A DNA stretch of 64,000 bases from Streptomyces antnestii (GCF_004005495.1 NZ_RZYA01000006.1:62001-126000), one strand, 5' to 3'; shown: positions 8,389-17,951, counted from the first letter of the stretch. Notes: generated from the sequence alone by a model not told the origin. Numbers and translations are program-made.

Positions 8389-9456
8389 ATGGCGAGCATC
8401 AAGGACGTCGCGGCCGCGGCGGGTGTCTCCGTCGCCACGGTCTCGCGGGTGCTCAACGACCACCCGTCCGTGAGCCCGGACGCGCGTGCCCGTGTGCTCG
8501 GCGCGGTCGAGTCGCTCGGCTACCGCCCGAACGCCGTGGCCCGCTCCCTGCGCACCCACCAGACCCGCACCCTCGGCCTGGTGATCAGCGACGTGCTCAA
8601 CCCGTACTTCACCGAGCTGGCCCGCTCCGTCGAGGAGGAGGCCCGCGCGCTCGGCTACAGCGTGATCATCGGCAACGCCGACGAGCAGCCGGAGATCCAG
8701 GACCACCACGTCCGTACGCTCATCGACCGGCGCATCGACGGCCTCCTGGTCTCCCCCACGGACGGCGGCTCCCCGCTGATGCTGGAGGCGGCCCGCGCCG
8801 GTACGCCGATGGTCTTCGTCGACCGCTGGATCCCGGGCGTGGACGTGCCCGTCGTCCGCTCCGACGGGCGCGCCGCCGTACGCGACCTCGTGGCCCATCT
8901 GCACGCGCTCGGCCACCGCCGCCTCGCCATCATCGCGGGGCCCGCCGCCACCACGACCGGCAGCGAACGCGTCGAGGCGTTCCGCGAGGCGCTCGCCGCG
9001 TACGGGATCGCGCTGCCGGACGCCTACATCGGGCAGGGCGACTTCCAGGCGGAGAGCGGACGGCGGGCGACAGAGCGCTTCCTCGCGCTGCCCGAGCCGC
9101 CCGAGGTCGTGTTCGCCGCCGACAACCTGATGGCACTCGGCGCGCTCGACGCGATCCGGGCCGCCGGGCTTCGCGTCCCGCACGACATCGGGCTCGCGGC
9201 CTTCGACGACATCCCCTGGTTCGTGCACACCGACCCGCCGGTCACGGCGATCGCCCAGCCGACCAAGGAACTCGGCCGGGCCGCCGTACGGGCCCTGATC
9301 GACCGGATCGAGGGCAGGCCCCCGCAGTCGGTGACGCTGCCGGCGCGCCTGGTCGTACGCCGTTCCTGCGGCGAACCGGAGCCGCCTTCCCCCACCGCCA
9401 CCCCGACCCCCACCGCCACCCCCACCGCCACGACCTCAACGAGGAGGAACCCGTGA
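8389..9456 (+). CDS. LacI-family regulator of the ribose-type operon
   Basis: A 355-residue transcriptional repressor. The N-terminal helix-turn-helix reads MASIKDVAAAAGVSVATVSR, followed by the LacI hinge and a periplasmic-binding-protein-like sensor domain (TLGLVISDVLNPYFTELAR onward). The start at 8389 has AAGGAGG upstream. The C-terminal 25 residues are a Pro/Thr/Ala tail encoded by short CCCCACCGCCAC-type repeats, absent from typical LacI proteins. Its TGA overlaps the GTG of the ATPase gene, so the regulator and transporter are co-translated. It probably binds the twin boxes upstream and responds to ribose or a related sugar. Confidence 0.9.
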   Translation: MASIKDVAAAAGVSVATVSRVLNDHPSVSPDARARVLGAVESLGYRPNAVARSLRTHQTRTLGLVISDVLNPYFTELARSVEEEARALGYSVIIGNADEQPEIQDHHVRTLIDRRIDGLLVSPTDGGSPLMLEAARAGTPMVFVDRWIPGVDVPVVRSDGRAAVRDLVAHLHALGHRRLAIIAGPAATTTGSERVEAFREALAAYGIALPDAYIGQGDFQAESGRRATERFLALPEPPEVVFAADNLMALGALDAIRAAGLRVPHDIGLAAFDDIPWFVHTDPPVTAIAQPTKELGRAAVRALIDRIEGRPPQSVTLPARLVVRRSCGEPEPPSPTATPTPTATPTATTSTRRNP

Positions 9457-11051
9457 GCAACCCGGACGAGCAGCCGGACAAGCAGCAGGGCCGGTCGCCC
9501 GAGCCGCCGGCCGAGCTGCTGCGCATCGAGGGGATACGCAAGACGTTCCCCGGCGTCGTCGCGCTCGACAGCGTCGACTTCGACCTGCGCCGGGGCGAGG
9601 TGCACGTCCTCCTCGGCGAGAACGGTGCGGGCAAGAGCACCCTCATCAAGATGCTCTCCGGCGCCTACCGGCCCGACGCGGGACGGATCCTCGTCGACGG
9701 CGAGGAGGCCCGCATCCACGGGGCGCAGGACGCCGAGCGCCTCGGGATCGCCACGATCTACCAGGAGTTCAACCTGGTACCCGACCTGACGGTCGCCGAG
9801 AACATCTTCCTGGGCCGCCAGCCGCGCCGCTTCGGCATGATCGACCGGAAGCGGATGGAGGCCGACGCCGAGGAGCTGCTGCGGCGCGTCGGTCTGACGG
9901 TGTCCCCGCGGGCCCGCGTACGCGAACTGGGCATCGCCCGGCTCCAGATGGTCGAGATCGCCAAGGCGCTGAGCCTGGACGCGCGCGTCCTGATCATGGA
10001 CGAGCCGACGGCCGTGCTCACCTCGGAAGAGGTGGACAAGCTCTTCGCGATCGTGCGCGCGCTGCGCGAGGACGGCGTGGGCGTCGTCTTCATCACCCAC
10101 CACCTGGAGGAGATCGCGGCGCTCGGCGACCGCGTGACCGTCATCCGCGACGGCCGCAGCGTCGGCCAGGTCCCCGCGTCCACCCCCGAGGACGAGCTCG
10201 TACGCCTCATGGTGGGCCGCAGCATCGAGCAGCAGTACCCGCGCGAACGCCCGGACACCGGAAGCGCGTTGCTGAAGGTCGAGGGGCTCACCCGGGACGG
10301 TGTCTTCCACGACGTGAGTTTCGAGGTGCGGGCCGGTGAGGTCGTCGGCATCGCGGGGCTCGTGGGCGCGGGCCGTACCGAGGTCGTCCGTGCCGTGTTC
10401 GGCGCCGACCCGTACGACGAGGGGACGGTCGAGGTCGCGGGCGCGCGCCTTCCGCGGCACGACGTGAACGCCGCGATGGCCGCCGGGGTCGGGCTCGTGC
10501 CCGAGGACCGCAAGGGGCAGGGCCTGCTCCTGGACGCCTCCGTCGAGGAGAACCTGGGCCTCGTCACGCTGCGTTCGGCGACCCGCGCGGGCCTCGTCGA
10601 CCGCAAGGCACAGCGCGCCGCGGCCGCCGGCATGGCCGAGCAGCTCGGCGTGCGCATGGCGGGGCTCGGCCAGCATGTGCGCACCCTGTCCGGCGGCAAC
10701 CAGCAGAAGGTCGTCATCGGCAAGTGGCTGCTCGCCGACATCAGGGTCCTGATCCTGGACGAGCCGACGCGCGGCATCGACGTCGGCGCGAAGGTCGAGA
10801 TCTACCAGCTCGTCAACGAACTCACCGCGGCCGGGCACGCCGTGCTCATGATCTCCAGCGATCTGCCCGAGGTGCTCGGCATGAGCGACCGCGTGCTGGT
10901 GATGGCGCAAGGCCGTATCGCGGGTGAGCTCGCCGCCGAGGACGCCACCCAGGACTCCGTGATGGCGCTCGCCGTGAGCACGGCCGCCTCCCCGGCATCC
11001 CCCGAAACCACCCCCGTACACAACGAAGTGGAGGGCTCCCGTGGCCACTGA
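9453..11051 (+). CDS. rbsA: Ribose-type ABC transporter ATPase (two NBDs)
   Basis: A 532-residue duplicated ATPase of the CUT2 class that powers pentose or ribose import. NBD1 has Walker A GENGAGKST and Walker B LIMDEP. NBD2 has the degenerate Walker A GLVGAGRTE normal for the family, signature LSGGNQQK and LILDEP. The NBD1 signature position reads ELGIARLQMVEIAKAL, where CUT2 proteins usually have LS-GQQQ, so the ABC signature is weakened in the half that normally keeps it. The GTG start at 9453 has GAGGAGG upstream. The coding end overlaps the fused permease gene by 11 bases. Confidence 0.93.
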   Translation: MSNPDEQPDKQQGRSPEPPAELLRIEGIRKTFPGVVALDSVDFDLRRGEVHVLLGENGAGKSTLIKMLSGAYRPDAGRILVDGEEARIHGAQDAERLGIATIYQEFNLVPDLTVAENIFLGRQPRRFGMIDRKRMEADAEELLRRVGLTVSPRARVRELGIARLQMVEIAKALSLDARVLIMDEPTAVLTSEEVDKLFAIVRALREDGVGVVFITHHLEEIAALGDRVTVIRDGRSVGQVPASTPEDELVRLMVGRSIEQQYPRERPDTGSALLKVEGLTRDGVFHDVSFEVRAGEVVGIAGLVGAGRTEVVRAVFGADPYDEGTVEVAGARLPRHDVNAAMAAGVGLVPEDRKGQGLLLDASVEENLGLVTLRSATRAGLVDRKAQRAAAAGMAEQLGVRMAGLGQHVRTLSGGNQQKVVIGKWLLADIRVLILDEPTRGIDVGAKVEIYQLVNELTAAGHAVLMISSDLPEVLGMSDRVLVMAQGRIAGELAAEDATQDSVMALAVSTAASPASPETTPVHNEVEGSRGH

Positions 11052-12990
11052 CACGCTCAAGAGCAGCACGGCCGGCGCGGGGGGCCTGCGCCGCGTCCTG
11101 CTCGACAACGGCGCGCTGAGCGCCCTGGTCGTCCTCGTCATAGCGATGTCGCTGCTGTCCGGCGACTTCCTGACGACGCAGAACCTGCTGAACGTCGGTG
11201 TGCAGGCCGCCGTGACCGCGATCCTCGCGTTCGGCGTCACGTTCGTCATCGTCTCGGCGGGCATCGACCTGTCGGTCGGCTCCGTGGCGGCCCTGTCGGC
11301 GACGGTCCTCGCGTGGGCCGCGACCAGTGCGGGCGTCCCGGTGTGGATCGCCGTGATCCTCGCCGTCGTCACCGGCATCGCCTGCGGGTTCGTCAACGGC
11401 GCGCTCGTCTCGTACGGGAAGCTGCCGCCGTTCATCGCCACGCTCGCGATGCTGTCGGTGGGGCGTGGTCTGTCGCTCGTCATCTCGCAGGGCAGCCCGA
11501 TCCCGTTCCCGCAGTCGGTCTCGCGCGTCGGTGACACGCTCGGCGGCTGGCTGCCCGTGCCGGTCATCGTCATGGTCGTCATGGGGCTGATCACGGCGCT
11601 GATCCTGGGCCGTACGTTCATCGGCCGGTCCATGTTCGCGATCGGCGGCAACGAGGAGGCGGCGCGGCTCTCCGGGCTGCGCGTCAAGCGGCAGAAGGTC
11701 GTCATCTACGCCCTGTCGGGCCTGTTCGCCGCCGTCGCGGGCATCGTCCTCGCCTCGCGTCTGACCTCCGCGCAGCCGCAGGCCGCGCAGGGCTACGAAC
11801 TGGACGCCATCGCGGCGGTCGTCATCGGCGGCGCGTCGCTCTCGGGCGGCGTCGGCAAGGCGTCGGGCACGTTCATCGGCGCGCTGATCCTCGCGGTGCT
11901 CAGGAACGGCCTCAACCTCCTTTCCGTGTCCGCGTTCTGGCAGCAGGTCGTCATCGGTGTCGTGATCGCGCTCGCCGTGCTCCTCGACACCGTGCGCCGC
12001 AAGGCGGGCGCGACCCCGGCCGCCGCGGGTGCCTCGTCGGGCCCGGGCGGCTTCAAGGGGAAGCAGGCCGCCCAGTACGTGATCGCGGCCGTCGTCGCCG
12101 CGGCGGTCATCGGCGGCATCTCCCTCTGGAACAACGGCTCTTCGAGTCCGACGACGACCAAGCTCGGCCTGTCCGTCTCGACCCTGAACAACCCCTTCTT
12201 CGTCCAGATGAAGGCGGGCGCGCAGGCCGAGGCGAAGAAGGAGGGCGTGCGGCTCACCGTCACCGACGCGCAGAACGACGCGTCGCAGCAGGCCAACCAG
12301 CTCCAGAACTTCACGAGTGAGGGCATGAGCTCGGTCATCGTGAACCCCGTCGACTCCGACGCGGTGGGCCCGGCCGTGCGCGGCGCCAACAAGGCGGACA
12401 TCCCCGTCGTCGCCGCGGACCGCGGCGTCAACAAGGCCAGGACCGCGACGCTCGTCGCCTCCGACAACATCGCGGGCGGCCGGCAGGCCGCGAAGACCCT
12501 CGCCGACAAGCTCGGCGGCAGCGGCAAGATCGTGATCCTCCAGGGCACGGCCGGTACGTCCGCCAGCCGTGAGCGCGGCCAGGGCTTCGCCGAGGGCATC
12601 AAGGCGTACCCCGGCATCAAGGTCGTCGCCGAGCAGCCCGCGGACTTCGACCGCACCAAGGGCCTCGACGTCATGACGAACATGCTCCAGGCCAACGCGG
12701 GCGTCGACGGTGTCTTCGCCGAGAACGACGAGATGGCCCTCGGCGCGATCAAGGCGCTCGGCGCCAAGGCCGGCAAGTCCGTCGCGGTCGTCGGCTTCGA
12801 CGGCACGCCGGACGGGCTCAAGGCCGTCGAGGCGGGCACGCTGTACGCGTCCGTCGCGCAGCAGCCCAAGGAGCTCGGCCGGATCGCCGTGCAGAACGCG
12901 GTCCTTGCGGCGAAGGACAAGAAGGTCGCGCAGATGGTCAAGGTGCCGGTGAAGGTCGTCACCTCGAAGAACGTCGCGGCTTTCAAGTAG
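11041..12990 (+). CDS. Ribose-type permease fused to its binding protein
   Basis: A 649-residue fusion of two normally separate CUT2 importer parts. Residues 1-320 are an RbsC-like permease with 8-10 membrane helices and the conserved GIDLSVGSV and GRSMFAIGGNEEAARLSG segments. After a Gly/Ala linker, one more helix (about 343-362) leads into an RbsB-like periplasmic-binding domain (about 374-649: LGLSVSTLNNPFF, then VDGVFAENDEMALGAI). The sugar receptor is thus tethered to the membrane instead of being a lipoprotein. I recall the same bifunctional protein in S. coelicolor. The GTG at 11041 has GGAGGG upstream. The substrate is probably ribose, judging from rbsK and rbsD downstream. Confidence 0.92.
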   Translation: MATDTLKSSTAGAGGLRRVLLDNGALSALVVLVIAMSLLSGDFLTTQNLLNVGVQAAVTAILAFGVTFVIVSAGIDLSVGSVAALSATVLAWAATSAGVPVWIAVILAVVTGIACGFVNGALVSYGKLPPFIATLAMLSVGRGLSLVISQGSPIPFPQSVSRVGDTLGGWLPVPVIVMVVMGLITALILGRTFIGRSMFAIGGNEEAARLSGLRVKRQKVVIYALSGLFAAVAGIVLASRLTSAQPQAAQGYELDAIAAVVIGGASLSGGVGKASGTFIGALILAVLRNGLNLLSVSAFWQQVVIGVVIALAVLLDTVRRKAGATPAAAGASSGPGGFKGKQAAQYVIAAVVAAAVIGGISLWNNGSSSPTTTKLGLSVSTLNNPFFVQMKAGAQAEAKKEGVRLTVTDAQNDASQQANQLQNFTSEGMSSVIVNPVDSDAVGPAVRGANKADIPVVAADRGVNKARTATLVASDNIAGGRQAAKTLADKLGGSGKIVILQGTAGTSASRERGQGFAEGIKAYPGIKVVAEQPADFDRTKGLDVMTNMLQANAGVDGVFAENDEMALGAIKALGAKAGKSVAVVGFDGTPDGLKAVEAGTLYASVAQQPKELGRIAVQNAVLAAKDKKVAQMVKVPVKVVTSKNVAAFK

Positions 12991-13042
12991 TACCCCGCGC
13001 GTAGTACCCCGCGCGGTTTGTGAACGGAGAGAGTGGCAGCGC

Positions 13043-14047
13043 ATGGACGAGTACGAGTTCGCGTACGACCTGCTGGTGGTGGGGTCGGCCAACGCCGACC
13101 TGGTGACCGTCGTCGAGCGGCGCCCGGACGCCGGCGAGACCGTCCTCGGCTCCGACCTGGTCGTCCACCCGGGCGGCAAGGGCGCGAACCAGGCCGTCGC
13201 CGCCGCGCGCCTCGGGGCCCGTACGGCGCTGCTCGCCCGCGTCGGCGACGACGGGCACGGGCGGCTGCTGCTCGACTCGCTGGGGTCTGCGGGGGTCGAC
13301 CCGGCCGGCGTCCTCGTCGGCGGGGCGCCCACCGGGGTCGCCCTGATCACGGTGGACCCGTCCGGGGACAACAGCATCGTGGTGTCACCGGGTGCCAACG
13401 CCCGGCTGACTCCGGGCGATGTCCAGGAGGCGGGCGCGCTGTTCGCGACGTCCCGCGTGGTCTCGACGCAGCTGGAGATCCCGCTCGACACGGTCGCGGA
13501 GGTCGTGCGGAGTCTCGCCCCCGGGAGCCGGTTCGTCCTCAACCCGTCGCCGCCCGCTCCCTTGCCCGGGGAGGTTCTGGCGGCCTGCGACCCGCTCATC
13601 GTCAACGAGCACGAGGCGCGGGTCGTCCTCGGTACGGACGTCACGGGCGAGCCCGAGGACTGGGCGCGGGCGCTGCTCGCGCTCGGCCCGCGCTCGGTGG
13701 TGATCACGCTGGGCGGCGAGGGCGCGCTGGTCGCGGACGGTACGGGGACGTGCCGGGTGCCGGCCGTGAAGGTCGACGCCGTGGACACGACGGGCGCGGG
13801 TGACGCGTTCACCGCGGCCCTCGCGTGGCGGCTCGGCGCGGGCGAGAGCCTCGCGGACGCGGCGGCTTTCGCGGCCCGCGTCGGCGCGGCGGCGGTCACG
13901 AAGGAGGGCGCGCAGGCGTCGTTCCCCACGGCCGACGAGGTCGCTGCGCTGTGCCGTGCCGTCCCGGGGGACAACCCCCGGACCCCCGGCCGGACGAACG
14001 AGCCGGGCAGCGCTCCCGGGGCCTCATGGCGAGGTGAACCGAAGTGA
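13043..14047 (+). CDS. rbsK: Ribokinase
   Basis: A 334-residue PfkB-family kinase that phosphorylates D-ribose to ribose 5-phosphate. The first PfkB signature region (VHPGGKGANQAVAAARLG) and the second (VDAVDTTGAGDAFTAAL, with the catalytic Asp in GAGD) are both visible. It begins 52 bases after the transporter gene; the gap contains a 14-base direct repeat (12987-13014). A short Pro/Gly-rich tail after about residue 305 looks dispensable. The TGA overlaps the GTG of rbsD. Confidence 0.92.
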   Translation: MDEYEFAYDLLVVGSANADLVTVVERRPDAGETVLGSDLVVHPGGKGANQAVAAARLGARTALLARVGDDGHGRLLLDSLGSAGVDPAGVLVGGAPTGVALITVDPSGDNSIVVSPGANARLTPGDVQEAGALFATSRVVSTQLEIPLDTVAEVVRSLAPGSRFVLNPSPPAPLPGEVLAACDPLIVNEHEARVVLGTDVTGEPEDWARALLALGPRSVVITLGGEGALVADGTGTCRVPAVKVDAVDTTGAGDAFTAALAWRLGAGESLADAAAFAARVGAAAVTKEGAQASFPTADEVAALCRAVPGDNPRTPGRTNEPGSAPGASWRGEPK

Positions 14048-14433
14048 AGAAGGCCGGAATACTCAACCGCCATCTGGCGGGCGCGCTCGCCGAGTTGGGC
14101 CACGGGGACGGCGTGCTCGTGTGCGACGCGGGCATGCCGATCCCGGCAGGACCGCGCGTCGTGGACCTGGCGTTCCGGGCCGGGGTCCCGTCGTTCGCCG
14201 AGGTCGTGGACGGGCTCCTGGACGAGCTGGTCGTGGAGGGAGCGACGGCCGCCCTGGAGATGCAGGCCGCCAACCCGGAAGCGGCCCGCCTGCTCACCGG
14301 ACGGCTCCCGCACCTGACCCACGTCACCCACGACGACCTGAAGATCCTCTCCCGGGACGCCCGCCTGATAGTCCGCACCGGCGAGGCCCGCCCGTACGCG
14401 AACGTCCTGCTGAGGTGCGGGGTGTTCTTCTGA
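14044..14433 (+). CDS. rbsD: D-ribose pyranase
   Basis: A 129-residue RbsD/FucU-family mutarotase that converts beta-pyranose to beta-furanose ribose for ribokinase. Family hallmarks are MKKAGILNRHLAGALAELGHGD at the start, DAGMPIP, and ARPYANVLLRCGV at the end. It overlaps rbsK by four bases, so coupled translation is likely. It is the last gene of the operon. Confidence 0.95.
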   Translation: MKKAGILNRHLAGALAELGHGDGVLVCDAGMPIPAGPRVVDLAFRAGVPSFAEVVDGLLDELVVEGATAALEMQAANPEAARLLTGRLPHLTHVTHDDLKILSRDARLIVRTGEARPYANVLLRCGVFF

Positions 14434-14550
14434 GGTCTCGTGCCAGGAGACCATCTGCCTGACGCGCTCCCGGCCAGCGCCCGGCGCCTGCGGGACTCCA
14501 TCCGGGAGGCAGCTCATGGACAGGCCGAATACGCCTGCACGCAGGACAGT

Positions 14551-14580
14551 GAGGGGCTCGGTCGGTCGACCGGGCCCCTC
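14551..14580. terminator. Terminator between rbsD and the convergent locus
   Basis: GAGGGGC ... GCCCCTC with an inner CGGT/ACCG pairing forms a stable hairpin 118 bases after rbsD and 32 bases beyond the convergent isomerase stop. It can serve both strands. Confidence 0.65.
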
Positions 14581-14611
14581 GCGGCTTCCCTCTCTCGTCA
14601 GGGCGCCGGCG

Positions 14612-15457
14612 TCACGTCGCGTGGGTCGTGAAGCGCTCCGCCGTCTCCGCCAGGACTTCTCTGCCGTTCCTGGCCCACAGCTCGTCGTTGAACAGCTCCA
14701 CCTCGATCGGGCCCGTGTACCCGGCCGCCTCGACCAGGCCGCGCCACGCCCGCAGGTCGATCGCGCCGTCGCCGAGCTGGCCGCGCCCGTTGAGGACGCC
14801 CTCCGGCAACGGCGTGGTCCAGTCCGCCAGTTGGAACGCGTGCAGACGGCCGCCCGCCCCCGCGCGCGCGATCTGCGCGGGCGCCCGGTCGTCCCACCAC
14901 ACGTGGTACGTGTCCACGCAGACGCCGACCTGTTCGGCCGGGAAGCGCTCGGCCAGGTCGAGGGCCTGGGCCAGGGTCGAGACGACGCAGCGGTCGGACG
15001 CGAACATCGGGTGCAGCGGCTCGATGGCGAGCCGGACGCCGCGCTCGGCCGCGTACGGGCCGAGCTCCGTGAGCGCCTCGGCGATGCGCTCCCGCGCCCC
15101 GTGCAGGTCCTTGCTCCCCTCGGGCAGACCACCGGAGACCAGGACGAGGGTGTCCGTGCCGAGGGTCGCGGCCTCCTCGATCGCGGCCCTGTTGTCGTCG
15201 ATGGCCTTCACGCGCGCGTGCGGGTCGATCGCGGTGAGGAAGCCGCCCCGGCACAGCGTGGTGACGGCGAGCCCCGCGTCCCGTACGAGCTTCGCCGCGG
15301 CCTCGACCCCGTACGCCTGCACGGGCTCGCGCCACAACCCGACGCCGGGGACGCCCGACTCGGCGCAGGCGGCGACGAGTTCTTCGAGGCCGAGCTGCTT
15401 GACGGTCATCTGGTTGATGGAGAAGCAGTCGAGGCTGCCGCTGTCGCTGTGGCTCAC
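14612..15457 (-). CDS. Sugar phosphate isomerase/epimerase (TIM barrel)
   Basis: A 281-residue AP-endonuclease-2-type TIM-barrel protein related to xylose isomerase-like epimerases. Metal-binding signatures are in RLAIEPLHPMF, CVDTYHVWWD and IEVELFNDELW. The substrate is unknown. The GTG at 15457 overlaps the stop of the DUF993 gene by four bases, making this the third gene of a tight three-gene minus-strand operon with an oxidoreductase and an aldolase-like protein. The set suggests oxidation, isomerisation and cleavage of a sugar or inositol-like compound. Confidence 0.85.
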   Translation of the reverse strand: MSHSDSGSLDCFSINQMTVKQLGLEELVAACAESGVPGVGLWREPVQAYGVEAAAKLVRDAGLAVTTLCRGGFLTAIDPHARVKAIDDNRAAIEEAATLGTDTLVLVSGGLPEGSKDLHGARERIAEALTELGPYAAERGVRLAIEPLHPMFASDRCVVSTLAQALDLAERFPAEQVGVCVDTYHVWWDDRAPAQIARAGAGGRLHAFQLADWTTPLPEGVLNGRGQLGDGAIDLRAWRGLVEAAGYTGPIEVELFNDELWARNGREVLAETAERFTTHAT

Positions 15458-16611
15458 TGGTCGACTCCGTACACGCTGAGCAGGGTTTTCACGCGGGTCG
15501 CGGCGAGGGCGGGATCCGGGAACAGGCCGAGGCCGTCGGCGAGTTCGTAGGCTCGCGCGAGGTGGGGGAGCGAGCGGGCCGACTGGAGGCCGCCGACCAT
15601 CGTGAAGTGGGACTGGTGGCCCGCGAGCCAGGCCAGGAAGACAACGCCTGTCTTGTAGAACCGGGTGGGCCGCTGGAAGAGATGGCGGGACAACTCGACG
15701 GTCGGGTCGAGGAGTTCGCGGAATTTCGTGCGGTCGCCGGTGTCGAGGGCGCGCACCGCGTCCGCCGCGAGCGGGCCCAGCGGGTCGAAGATGCCGAGTA
15801 GCGCGTGGCTGAAGCCCTGCTCGTCGCCGGCGATCAACTCGGGGTAGTTGAAGTCGTCGCCCGTGTAGCAGCGCACGCCCTGCGGGAGGCGGCGGCGCAG
15901 TTCGACCTCGCGCCGGGCGTCCAGGAGCGAGACCTTGATTCCGTCGACCTTGTCCGGGTGCGCGGCGATCACATCGAGGAACGTGCCGGTGGCGGCGTCG
16001 AGGTCGGGCGAACCCCAGTAGCCGTCCAGGGCCGGGTCGAACATCGGGCCGAGCCAGTGCAGGATGACGGGCTCGGCGGCCTGGCGCAGCAGGTGCCCGT
16101 ACACGTCGAGATAGTCCTCGGGTCCCGCCGCCGCGGCCGCGAGGGCCCGCGAGGCCATGAGGATCGCCTGCGCGCCCGTCCCCTCCACGAGCGCGAGCTG
16201 TTCCTCGTAGGCCCCGCGGACCTCGGCGAGCGTGGCGGGCCCGGTCAGCTGGTCGGTGCCCACCCCGCACGCGATGGCGCCGCCGGCGGACTTCGCCTCG
16301 GCCGCCGAGCGCCGGATCAGTTCGGCCGCGCCCGCCCAGTCCAGGCCCATGCCGCGCTGCGCGGTGTCCATGGCCTCGGCGACGCCGAGTCCGTGCGCCC
16401 ACAGATGGCGGCGGAACGCGAGCGTCGCGTCCCAGTCGACGGCCGCGGGCGAGTCGGGGCTGATGTCGACAAACGGGTCGGCGACGACGTGCGCGGCGGA
16501 GAAGACGGTACGGGAGGCGAGGGAGGCGCCGGTGGTGAAGGACGCGGGCTCGGCGCGCGGGGCGTAGGTGCGCAACGTGCCGTCGGCGCCCGGGAGTCGG
16601 ATCGCCGTCAC
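15454..16611 (-). CDS. DUF993 / dihydrodipicolinate synthase-like protein
   Basis: A 385-residue protein of the DUF993 family, distantly related to DapA-type class I aldolases. The conserved C-terminal half includes DKVDGIKVSLLDARRE, which carries a candidate Schiff-base lysine, and GDDFNYPELIAGDEQG. The reaction is not established. The GTG start overlaps the stop of the oxidoreductase gene by four bases and its own stop overlaps the isomerase start by four, so translation of the three genes is coupled. Confidence 0.82.
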   Translation of the reverse strand: MTAIRLPGADGTLRTYAPRAEPASFTTGASLASRTVFSAAHVVADPFVDISPDSPAAVDWDATLAFRRHLWAHGLGVAEAMDTAQRGMGLDWAGAAELIRRSAAEAKSAGGAIACGVGTDQLTGPATLAEVRGAYEEQLALVEGTGAQAILMASRALAAAAAGPEDYLDVYGHLLRQAAEPVILHWLGPMFDPALDGYWGSPDLDAATGTFLDVIAAHPDKVDGIKVSLLDARREVELRRRLPQGVRCYTGDDFNYPELIAGDEQGFSHALLGIFDPLGPLAADAVRALDTGDRTKFRELLDPTVELSRHLFQRPTRFYKTGVVFLAWLAGHQSHFTMVGGLQSARSLPHLARAYELADGLGLFPDPALAATRVKTLLSVYGVDQ

Positions 16612-17765
16612 AGGGTGATCTCCGGGACATCCAGGCGGCGGCCCTCCGCCGACGACTTCAGGCCCAGCTCGGCGAGCTGGACGCCGCGGGCGCCGGCGAG
16701 CAGGTCCCAGCGGTAGGGCGCGTCGGCGTACACGTGCTTGAGGAACAGTTCCCACTGCGCCTTGAAGCCGTTGTCGAACTCCTGGTTGTCGGGGACCTCC
16801 TGCCACTGGTCGCGGAAGGAGTACGTGGCGGGGATGTCCGGGTTCCAGACCGGCTTCGGGGTCGAACTGCGGTGCTGGACACGGCAGTTGCGCAGCCCGG
16901 CGACGGCGGAGCCCTCCGTGCCGTCCACCTGGAACTCGACGAGCTCGTCCCGGTTGACCCGTACCGACCAGGAGGAGTTGATCTGCGCGACGGCACCCGA
17001 CTCCAGTTCGAAGATCCCGTACGCCGAGTCGTCGGCGGTAGCGTCGTAGGGCTTGCCGTTCTCGTCCCAGCGCTGCGGGATGTGCGTGGAGGCGAGCGCC
17101 TGGACGCTGGTGACCCGGCCGAACAGCTCGTGGAGCACGTACTCCCAGTGCGGGAACATGTCGACGACGATGCCGCCGCCGTCCTCGGAGCGGTAGTTCC
17201 AGCTCGGGCGCTGCGCCTCCTGCCAGTCGCCCTCGAAGACCCAGTAGCCGAACTCGCCGCGCACGGACAGGATCCGGCCGAAGAAGCCGCCGTCGATGAG
17301 GCGCTTCAGCTTCAGCAGGCCCGGCAGGAACAGCTTGTCCTGGACGACGCCGTGCTTGACGCCCTTCGCCTTCGCCAGGCGGGCCAGTTCGAGCGCGCCC
17401 GCCAGGTCCGTCGCGGAGGGCTTCTCCGTGTAGAGGTGCTTCCCGGCGGCGATGGCCTTCTTGAGCGCGTCCTCGCGGGCGGAGGTGACCTGCGCGTCGA
17501 AGTAGATGTCGATGCTGTCGTCGGCGAGGACGGCGTCGAGGTCGGTGGAGACGTTCGCGGGGTCGAGGCCGTGCTGGTCGGCGAGGGCGCGCAGGGCGTG
17601 CTCGCGGCGGCCGACGAGCACGGGCTCCGGCCACAGCACCGTGCCGTCACCGAGGTCGAGGCCGCCCTGTTCGCGCAGGGCGAGGAGGGAGCGGACGAGG
17701 TGCTGGCGGTAGCCCATGCGCCCCGTCACCCCGTTCATGGCGATGCGCACCGTCTTACGTGTCAC
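16608..17765 (-). CDS. Gfo/Idh/MocA-family oxidoreductase
   Basis: A 385-residue NAD(P)-dependent dehydrogenase. The Rossmann motif is MNGVTGRMGYRQHL near the N-terminus; the EKP motif of the family is in LYTEKPSATD; and EDGGGIVVDMFPHWEYV matches the substrate-domain region with the catalytic His. It probably oxidises a sugar or cyclitol. The GTG at 17765 has AGGGA upstream. It is the first gene of the operon and lies 53 bases from a LacI-type palindrome that it probably shares with the divergent LacI gene. Confidence 0.88.
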   Translation of the reverse strand: MTRKTVRIAMNGVTGRMGYRQHLVRSLLALREQGGLDLGDGTVLWPEPVLVGRREHALRALADQHGLDPANVSTDLDAVLADDSIDIYFDAQVTSAREDALKKAIAAGKHLYTEKPSATDLAGALELARLAKAKGVKHGVVQDKLFLPGLLKLKRLIDGGFFGRILSVRGEFGYWVFEGDWQEAQRPSWNYRSEDGGGIVVDMFPHWEYVLHELFGRVTSVQALASTHIPQRWDENGKPYDATADDSAYGIFELESGAVAQINSSWSVRVNRDELVEFQVDGTEGSAVAGLRNCRVQHRSSTPKPVWNPDIPATYSFRDQWQEVPDNQEFDNGFKAQWELFLKHVYADAPYRWDLLAGARGVQLAELGLKSSAEGRRLDVPEITL

Positions 17766-17817
17766 GTGAGTCCCTTCGTACACCTTCGTACAGCCGCCGA
17801 TGAAGAACACGCTCGAC

Positions 17818-17835
17818 GTAGCAAGCGCTTTCTAC
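17818..17835. promoter_or_regulatory. LacI-type operator between divergent genes
   Basis: GTAGCAAGCGCTTTCTAC is a near-perfect 18-bp palindrome with an AAGCGCTT core and the central CG typical of LacI-family sites. It sits between the oxidoreductase operon (minus) and the LacI-family gene (plus), so the repressor likely controls both directions. Confidence 0.75.
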
Positions 17836-17951
17836 CCGGGAAGAAGCTAGCCTCTGTACGGCCGGTCGGACAAGACCGGGGGCTGATGAAACGGGATGGC
17901 AAGGCCGTACGTCCGACGGCCGCCCGCGACGGCCGACCGGAGGATGATGCG

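Noticed and set aside
10846..15132. Very long minus-strand open frame opposite the rbs operon
   Set aside because: It is antisense to five well-supported genes, Arg/Ala/Ser-rich and has no domain. Such frames are a by-product of very high third-position GC.
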